DNA of 12,030 nt from an uncultured Clostridium sp. Lineage in GTDB: Bacteria; Bacillota; Clostridia; Christensenellales; Pumilibacteraceae. Location of the stretch: positions 1 to 12,030 of the forward strand of contig USKH01000015.1 of the NCBI GenBank assembly GCA_900555125.1, given 5' to 3'. The number at the start of each line of letters is the position of its first letter. The first letter of the stretch is position 1. Below the pieces are notes generated by a model, which was not told the DNA's origin, made no database searches, and was given only the letters and a program-made list of their open reading frames with translations. Shown piece by piece: positions 7,590 to 12,030 of this stretch. Position numbers and translations under genes: made by a program.

Positions 7590-7877
7590 CTACTCCACCA
7601 CTCTGGGGACGACAAAACAGCCACGGTCACGTTCGGGTGCGTTTTTCATGATACCCGCGCAATCCGCCGGCGACAAAAGCTCTTTCTCGCGCAACACGTT
7701 AACGCTGTCGCAAGCCCTGTCCATGGGCGCAAACTCACTTGTTTCGACCATATCGAGATCGCGAAAAATAGTTTCGACGTCGCGCAGCCGTTTTTCAATA
7801 ATATTCAGTTCTTCGCCTGACAGCGCAATCTGCGATACTTTTGCAAGTGCGCGCGCTCTGCCGAGATTATCGTTCAT
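7590..7877 (-). CDS. gatC: Asp/Glu-tRNA amidotransferase subunit C
   Basis: GatC is the small subunit that wraps around GatA and stabilises its contact with GatB. From the ATG at 7877 it has 95 residues, the usual size. It has the typical N-terminal helix pair with ALAKVSQIALS (residues 10-20) and, after it, a helix ending in a VETSEFAPM segment (residues 43-51), equivalent to the family's VDTSGVEPM-like motif. The C-terminus RGCFVVPRVVE is also characteristic. A TTG at 7901 would add eight residues in frame but has no ribosome site, whereas the ATG has GAGG 7 nt upstream. It is the first gene of the gatC-gatA-gatB-GH2 operon. Confidence 0.95.
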   Translation of the reverse strand: MNDNLGRARALAKVSQIALSGEELNIIEKRLRDVETIFRDLDMVETSEFAPMDRACDSVNVLREKELLSPADCAGIMKNAPERDRGCFVVPRVVE

Positions 7878-7884
7878 GTAAATT

Positions 7885-7890
7885 CCTCTT
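7885..7890 (-). promoter_or_regulatory. Ribosome binding site that sets the gatC start
   Basis: On the minus strand this reads AAGAGG, ending 7 nt before the ATG at 7877. It supports that start over the in-frame TTG at 7901. Confidence 0.75.
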
Positions 7891-7918
7891 TTTTCGGGCA
7901 ATACAAAGCTCCGCGTAT

Positions 7919-7948
7919 ATTTTACAATATTCGGTGTCGTTTTGTCAA
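7919..7948 (-). promoter_or_regulatory. Promoter of the gatCAB-GH2 operon
   Basis: On the minus strand a perfect -35 TTGACA (7948 down to 7943) is followed by an 18-nt spacer and TAAAAT (7924 down to 7919). The expected start near 7912 gives a leader of about 35 nt before gatC. It is divergent from the lgt promoter, and the two share the 168-bp intergenic region. Confidence 0.75.
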
Positions 7949-8010
7949 TCGTTTGCCGCGAAATTATTGATTTGCGATTGACTGTTTAATCATTTTTTCA
8001 CGCCAAAACA

Positions 8011-8039
8011 TTGACATTTTCACGATTTAGTGCTATTAT
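8011..8039 (+). promoter_or_regulatory. lgt operon promoter, extended -10
   Basis: A perfect -35 TTGACA (8011-8016) and a 17-nt spacer precede TATTAT (8034-8039), with TG at 8031-8032 making an extended -10. Counting the last base of the -10 as position -7 places +1 at 8046, exactly the A of the lgt ATG. No Shine-Dalgarno site fits between them, so the message is predicted to be leaderless. Confidence 0.75.
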
Positions 8040-8045
8040 TTAGAT

Positions 8046-8909
8046 ATGTATCCGAAATTATTTTCTTTATTCGGTGGCAAAGTCACCATTTATACGTACT
8101 CGGTGTGCATCGCGGTCGGTCTTATTATCGGCGCGGTGATTTTTCGTTTGCTTAGCAAGCGTCTGAAAATGAGCGACAAAGCGTACGACTTTTACTCCTT
8201 TCTTTCCATTCTTACCGTGGTCGTCGGCTTTATTTCCGCATACGTTTTTCAGGACTTGTACAACGTTATGGCGGGCAAAGGCTCCAACATCGTTAACGAC
8301 ACAAAAAATCTTTTTGCCGGCAAAGGCTTTAAGATGAGCGGCGGAATTACTTTTATGGGCGGTCTTATCGGCGGCGTGGGATTTTTTATTCTTGTCACGT
8401 TTTTGTACACGATTCCTCGTAAGAACAGATCGGTGCGCGACGAATTCCCCCTTGTCAGCGACATTGCGTCGGTGGTCATTCTCGTAGCTCACGGTTTCGG
8501 AAGAATAGGCTGCTTTTTCGGCGGTTGCTGCTACGGCAAAGTAACCGATTCTCCTTTCGGAATAAATTATCCCGTGGACGGAGTGTGGCAGGTAAGATAT
8601 CCCACTCAGCTGTTTGAAGCGTTGTTCTGCTTTATAACGTTTGCGGTATTTATGCTGCTTATTCTCAAAACCGAAAAACGCGGATATATGATTGCGCTTT
8701 ACGCTGCCGTTTATTCGGTATTCAGATTTTTCATCGAATTTCTGCGCGCCGATGACCGCGGAGGCGCGGACATCGGCATATCCCCCTCTCAGGTTCAGTC
8801 GCTCGTTCTTATCGTGGTTGCCGCAGCGTATATTCTCGTAAAAATGCTGTGGTGGGATCAGAGAAAAAAACTTCCTGCCGGACAATCGGACAAGACAGAG
8901 AAAAAATAA
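8046..8909 (+). CDS. lgt: Prolipoprotein diacylglyceryl transferase family protein, variant active site
   Basis: This 287-residue membrane protein with about seven helices belongs to the Lgt family. Lgt enzymes move diacylglycerol from phosphatidylglycerol to the lipobox cysteine of prolipoproteins at the cytoplasmic membrane. Family landmarks are the N-terminal IYTYSVCIAVGLIIG (15-29), MGGLIGG (104-110), HGFGRIGCFFGGCCYG (149-164), YPTQLFEAL (185-193) and FRFFIEFLR (226-234). Arg153 and Arg227/Glu231 fit the conserved positions. Two features differ from E. coli Lgt. Met104 stands where the essential His103 lies (HGGLIG), and the usual GNFIN signature is a Cys-containing GCFFGGCC (Cys156, 161, 162). 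Cys-type forms are, as I recall, common in Clostridia. It may be a true Lgt of that clade or a paralogue with a different acceptor. It is first in a three-gene operon, and its start has no ribosome site. Confidence 0.85.
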   Translation: MYPKLFSLFGGKVTIYTYSVCIAVGLIIGAVIFRLLSKRLKMSDKAYDFYSFLSILTVVVGFISAYVFQDLYNVMAGKGSNIVNDTKNLFAGKGFKMSGGITFMGGLIGGVGFFILVTFLYTIPRKNRSVRDEFPLVSDIASVVILVAHGFGRIGCFFGGCCYGKVTDSPFGINYPVDGVWQVRYPTQLFEALFCFITFAVFMLLILKTEKRGYMIALYAAVYSVFRFFIEFLRADDRGGADIGISPSQVQSLVLIVVAAAYILVKMLWWDQRKKLPAGQSDKTEKK

Positions 8910-8922
8910 AGGATTTATATTT

Positions 8923-9702
8923 ATGAAAATAGCGGTTATTACAGGGGCAAGCAGCGGTATGGGCAAGCAGTTTGCCCTTAAACTTAAAGATAATTTTTCG
9001 GTTGACGAAGTGTGGCTTATCGCGCGCAATCGCGACAGGCTTAGTGAGACTGCGGAAAACTGCGGAATACCTGCGAAGATCTTTTCAATGGATCTCGGCG
9101 ACACAAACGCGTATTTCGAGTATATAAACGCGCTTAAAGAAAACAACCCGGACGTCGCTTTGCTTGTAAATTGCAGCGGATTCGGCAAATTTGCGGCGTT
9201 TTGCGACACTCCCATGCAGGACAACCTCAATATGATTGACATAAACTGCAAGGCGCTTACCGCCATGACGCAGCTTACGCTCCCATATATGCACGAGGGC
9301 GCGAAAATAGTAAACGTGGCGTCGGTTGCGGCATATCAGCCCATTCCGTACATCAACGTTTATGCTGCTACGAAAAGTTATGTTCTCTTCTTCTCCCGCG
9401 CGCTGAACAGAGAGCTTAAATCGCGTAAAATAAGCGTTACCGCAATATGCCCGTTCTGGACCAAAACGGCGTTTTTCGACCGCGCGATAAACAAGGACGA
9501 TAAAGACGTTATCGTCAAAAAATATGCAGTTTTGTACGATCCCGAAAAAGTTGTGGACAAAGCGTACAAGGACGTTGCCAGAGGCAAAGAAATAAGCATT
9601 TACGGCTCGTACGCGCGATTCCAGTGTTTCCTTACCAAAATTCTTCCGCACAAATTCGTAATGAACGTGTGGCTGAGTCAACAAAAACTTAAAAACCGCT
9701 GA
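8923..9702 (+). CDS. Short-chain dehydrogenase/reductase (SDR)
   Basis: This 259-residue classical SDR is a Rossmann-fold NAD(P)(H) oxidoreductase. The cofactor loop is TGASSGMG (residues 7-14). The Arg pair in ARNRDRL (34-40) after the second strand suggests NADP(H). Asp57 lies in MDLGD, and LVNCSGFG (81-88) stands for the usual NNAG. The catalytic residues are Ser134, Tyr147 and Lys151 (YAATK). The C-terminal part, about 225-259, is basic and amphipathic and ends in a short hydrophobic-aromatic helix that could touch the membrane. The substrate cannot be told from sequence. The ATG follows an AAAGGA site (8908-8913) that overlaps the lgt stop, 13 nt after lgt, so it is in the same operon. 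Its neighbours are membrane proteins, which weakly hints at lipid or envelope metabolism. Confidence 0.92.
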   Translation: MKIAVITGASSGMGKQFALKLKDNFSVDEVWLIARNRDRLSETAENCGIPAKIFSMDLGDTNAYFEYINALKENNPDVALLVNCSGFGKFAAFCDTPMQDNLNMIDINCKALTAMTQLTLPYMHEGAKIVNVASVAAYQPIPYINVYAATKSYVLFFSRALNRELKSRKISVTAICPFWTKTAFFDRAINKDDKDVIVKKYAVLYDPEKVVDKAYKDVARGKEISIYGSYARFQCFLTKILPHKFVMNVWLSQQKLKNR

Positions 9703-9722
9703 TATTTTTTCGCTTTCGACAA

Positions 9723-10406
9723 ATGAGTACTACGCAAACAATTTTTGAAATAATAGGCATAATAGGCTTTGCGATGTCCGGCACGATGGTTGCTCTACAG
9801 AATAAAATGGACATCGTCGGCGCGGTTATTCTCGCAAACGTTACCGCACTCGGAGGCGGAGTGCTGCGCGACCTCGTGATAGGGCACATTCCTCCCCACC
9901 TTTTCAACGACCCGTTTTATCTTGTGTATGTTGCGATTGCAACCGGCGTTTCCATTCTTCTTATGGTGGCGATCGCGCTTTTCAAGCCGTTTAAGCAGGG
10001 CGTTAAAAGCGAGGCGTTTAACCTTACGATAAACGTTATGGACGCAATAGGCATAGCCCCTTTCTCCATTGTCGGAGCGAAAATGGCGATGGAAACCGGA
10101 CACGGCTTCAGCGCGCTTATGCTTGCCGTAATCGGTTGCTTTTCCAGCTGTTGCGGCGGAATTTTCCGAGATATTCTGGCACACAGAATTCCCACCGTTT
10201 TTCGTAAGTATCTGTATCTTATTCCTTGCTTTGTCGGAACCATTACCTATGTTTTACTTGCGCAGTACACTTCCGTTTGGGAGCCGTTGGCGTTTATCAT
10301 AGGCTCGGCAATAATAATAGGCGGCAGATTTGCGGGCATGTTTTTCAAAATCAATATGCCGTCCGTACGCATCGACGAACCCGATAAAGAACAGAACGAA
10401 AAATGA
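9723..10406 (+). CDS. TRIC/UPF0126 family membrane channel protein
   Basis: This 227-residue membrane protein belongs to the prokaryotic TRIC (UPF0126, YicG/YadS-like) family, whose studied members are trimeric cation channels with seven helices. The family's inverted two-fold repeat is visible. Each half has a Gly-rich kink followed by an Arg-Asp pair: GGGVLRD at residues 44-50 and CGGIFRD at 144-150. DAIGIAPFSIVGA (107-119) in the second half matches IIGIIGFAMSGTMVA (10-24) in the first. The C-terminus is short, charged and probably cytoplasmic. It starts 20 nt after the SDR stop. No Shine-Dalgarno site precedes the ATG, yet the first helix requires this start. It is the last gene of the lgt-SDR-TRIC operon, ahead of a strong terminator. 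Confidence 0.92.
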   Translation: MSTTQTIFEIIGIIGFAMSGTMVALQNKMDIVGAVILANVTALGGGVLRDLVIGHIPPHLFNDPFYLVYVAIATGVSILLMVAIALFKPFKQGVKSEAFNLTINVMDAIGIAPFSIVGAKMAMETGHGFSALMLAVIGCFSSCCGGIFRDILAHRIPTVFRKYLYLIPCFVGTITYVLLAQYTSVWEPLAFIIGSAIIIGGRFAGMFFKINMPSVRIDEPDKEQNEK

Positions 10407-10465
10407 CCTTTCGGGCAGTCTCTCTTTTTCCTACCTTTTTACTATGCTTTATATTTTTCTCCGCA

Positions 10466-10498
10466 GCGTTCTTTCCCAATCGGAAAGAACGCTTTTTT
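10466..10498 (+). terminator. Rho-independent terminator of the lgt operon
   Basis: A perfect 11-bp stem (GCGTTCTTTCC at 10466-10476, pairing with 10482-10492) with a 5-nt loop is followed by six T. It lies 60 nt after the last stop codon, and the 59 nt before it contain only pyrimidine-rich sequence. Confidence 0.95.
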
Positions 10499-10529
10499 GT
10501 TGCAAAATACAGGCGAAATACGGAAAAAA

Positions 10530-10559
10530 ATTGACTAAAAGCCCTTATTTTATTGACTA
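10530..10559 (+). repeat. Direct repeat ATTGACTA at the PFOR promoter
   Basis: ATTGACTA occurs at 10530-10537 and again at 10552-10559. The copies are 22 bp apart start to start, about two helical turns, and the second contains the -35 element. It may be a pair of regulator sites or a duplicated -35. The first copy has no -10 at a suitable distance. Confidence 0.4.
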
Positions 10560-10581
10560 TTTTTCTTAAATTAACTATAAT
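10553..10581 (+). promoter_or_regulatory. PFOR promoter
   Basis: TTGACT (10553-10558), a 17-nt spacer and TATAAT (10576-10581) form a near-consensus sigma-A promoter. The predicted start near 10588 gives a leader of about 80 nt, GC-rich in its first half, before the GGAGG site at 10658-10662. Confidence 0.82.
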
Positions 10582-10668
10582 ATTATTGTGCGCTTACGCG
10601 GTCTCGGTTTAATCCCGGAATAAGAGCGCGGGCGCCTTGAGTTTATATATTATTTACGGAGGTTTTCT

Positions 10669-12030
10669 ATGAAGAAAATGACAATCGACGGTAATACCGC
10701 CGCTTCGCATATCGCTTACGCGTTCAGCGAAGTCGCTGCGATTTACCCCATTACTCCTTCCTCGCCTATGGCAGAATATGCCGACGAATGGGCTACTCAG
10801 GGAAGAGTAAACATGTTCGGACAGCCGCTGCGTATCGCGGAAATGGAATCCGAAGCAGGTGCCGCAGGCGCCGTTCACGGCTCGCTGGTAGCAGGCGCGC
10901 TTACCACTACCTACACCGCAAGCCAGGGCTTGCTGCTCATGATCCCCAATATGTACAAAATAGCCGGCGAGCTTTTGCCCTGCGTATTCCACGTCAGCGC
11001 AAGATGCGTCGCAAGCCACGCTCTCAACATTTTCGGCGATCACTCCGACGTTATGGCATGCCGCCAGACCGGTTTTGCAATGCTTGCGTCCAACTCCGTT
11101 CAGGAAGCTATGGACCTGGCACTCGTAGCTCATCTGTCCACGCTTAAGTCGAGAGTTCCTTTCCTTCATTTCTTTGACGGTTTCAGAACCAGTCACGAAA
11201 TTTCCAAGATCGACGGAATCGACTACGAAGATATTCTTCCTCTCGTCGACATGGACGACATCAAGGCGTTCAAGGCACGTGCGCTCAACCCCGAACACCC
11301 CGTTCAGATGGGTACCGCTCAGAACGGCGATATTTTCTTCCAGAACCGCGAAGCTTGCAACAAGTATTATGAAGCCGTTCCCGGCATCGTAAAGACCATG
11401 ATGGAAAAAGTTACCGCTCTCACCGGCAGAAAGTACGAGCTTTATCAGTACTACGGCGCACCCGACGCGGACAAGCTTATCGTCATGATGGGTTCGGGCT
11501 GCGAAGCCGCAGAAGAAACTGTTGACTATCTCACCGCTAAGGGCGAAAAAGTAGGTCTTTTGAAAGTAAGACTGTATCGTCCTTTCTCGGTAAAAGATTT
11601 CGTGGACGCTATCCCCGCAACCGTAAAGACCATTGCCGTTATGGACAGAACCAAGGAAGCCGGCTCTATCGGCGAACCTCTTTACCTCGACGTTTGCGCA
11701 GCTCTTGCCGAAGCAGGCAGAACGGGCATCAAGGTCGTTGGCGGCAGATACGGTTTGGGCTCCAAAGAGTTCAACCCCACCATGGTTAACGCAATCTACA
11801 AAAATCTTTCCGCCGCTACGCCCAAAAACCACTTCACCGTGGGTATCACCGACGACGTAACCGGACATTCGCTGCCCCTCGACGAATTTGTCAACGCTTC
11901 GCCCGCAGGCACCAGCCGTTGCAAGTTCTACGGACTGGGCTCGGACGGTACTGTCGGCGCAAACAAGAACAGCATCAAGATTATCGGCGATCACACCGAT
12001 ATGTACGCTCAGGGTTACTTTGCATACGAC
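10669..12030 (+). CDS. nifJ: Pyruvate:ferredoxin (flavodoxin) oxidoreductase, 5' part
   Basis: PFOR converts pyruvate and CoA to acetyl-CoA and CO2 with reduction of ferredoxin or flavodoxin in the cytosol. The window holds the first 454 codons; single-chain enzymes are near 1,170-1,200 residues, so over half lies beyond the edge. Domain I has YPITPSSPMAEYADEW (26-41), EMESEAGAAGAVHG (58-71) and SARCVASHALNIFGDHSD (110-127). Thr29, Glu62 and Arg112 fit the thiamine diphosphate and pyruvate-binding residues of the Desulfovibrio africanus enzyme (Thr31, Glu64, Arg114). Domain II follows from about 260, with VRLYRPFS and VMDRTKEAGSIGEPLY. The third domain begins near 415 with GLGSDGTVGANKNSIKIIGD. 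The start is supported by GGAGG 6 nt upstream. Codons lean to C-ending forms (Asn mostly AAC), as expected for an abundant enzyme. It has its own promoter. Confidence 0.97.
   Translation, partial: MKKMTIDGNTAASHIAYAFSEVAAIYPITPSSPMAEYADEWATQGRVNMFGQPLRIAEMESEAGAAGAVHGSLVAGALTTTYTASQGLLLMIPNMYKIAGELLPCVFHVSARCVASHALNIFGDHSDVMACRQTGFAMLASNSVQEAMDLALVAHLSTLKSRVPFLHFFDGFRTSHEISKIDGIDYEDILPLVDMDDIKAFKARALNPEHPVQMGTAQNGDIFFQNREACNKYYEAVPGIVKTMMEKVTALTGRKYELYQYYGAPDADKLIVMMGSGCEAAEETVDYLTAKGEKVGLLKVRLYRPFSVKDFVDAIPATVKTIAVMDRTKEAGSIGEPLYLDVCAALAEAGRTGIKVVGGRYGLGSKEFNPTMVNAIYKNLSAATPKNHFTVGITDDVTGHSLPLDEFVNASPAGTSRCKFYGLGSDGTVGANKNSIKIIGDHTDMYAQGYFAYD

Noticed and set aside
7976..8006. TTGACT at 7978-7983 as a second promoter for lgt
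   Set aside because: There is no -10-like sequence 16-18 nt downstream. It is kept only as an extra half-site.
8067..9266. A 399-codon open frame on the minus strand across lgt and the SDR gene
   Set aside because: It spans two well-supported genes and their junction and shows no domain. It is a shadow of their codon use.
10654..11994. A 446-codon open frame on the minus strand opposite PFOR
   Set aside because: It is a shadow of the PFOR frame, with a low-complexity Ser/Gly/Val-rich translation and no family features.

Overview
The window looks like a chromosomal stretch from an anaerobic, low-to-mid GC member of the Firmicutes, probably an uncultured gut-type clostridium. This is inferred from a pyruvate:ferredoxin oxidoreductase, a complete gatCAB amidotransferase operon, a Clostridia-type DinB polymerase, strong Shine-Dalgarno sites on most genes and near-consensus sigma-A promoters. 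No mobile element, CRISPR array, tRNA or rRNA was seen, and no gene-free stretch exceeds 300 bases.

Layout. (1) 1-1346: the possible tail of an unknown upstream gene, then dinB (Y-family polymerase) on +, with its -10 box only 7 nt before the ATG. (2) 1390-2837: an unrecognised polytopic membrane protein on +, with a perfect TTGACA-17-TATAAT promoter and its own terminator. (3) 2928-7948: a minus-strand operon gatC-gatA-gatB followed, 4 nt later, by a cytosolic glycoside hydrolase family 2 gene. It has a promoter at 7919-7948 and a hairpin terminator at 2928-2970. (4) 8011-10498: a plus-strand operon of an Lgt-family protein with an altered active site, a short-chain dehydrogenase and a TRIC/UPF0126 membrane channel protein, closed by a perfect-stem terminator. 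(5) 10530-12030: a strong promoter, a leader of about 80 nt and the first 454 codons of pyruvate:ferredoxin oxidoreductase, cut by the window edge.

How the parts work together. GatCAB makes correctly charged Gln-tRNA and/or Asn-tRNA by amidation. PFOR oxidises pyruvate to acetyl-CoA in anaerobic central metabolism. DinB is a translesion polymerase. The Lgt/SDR/TRIC group is membrane-related, but its joint role is unclear. The sugar hydrolase riding on the gatCAB transcript has no obvious functional link to tRNA amidation.

The points most worth a second look are: two genes (dinB and lgt) predicted to give leaderless mRNAs from extended -10 promoters; the Lgt homologue with Met at the usual His position and a Cys-rich signature; the membrane protein that looks like a tandem duplication of a four-helix unit; and extra TTGAC half-sites beside every recognised promoter. 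No clearly new multi-gene system was found.
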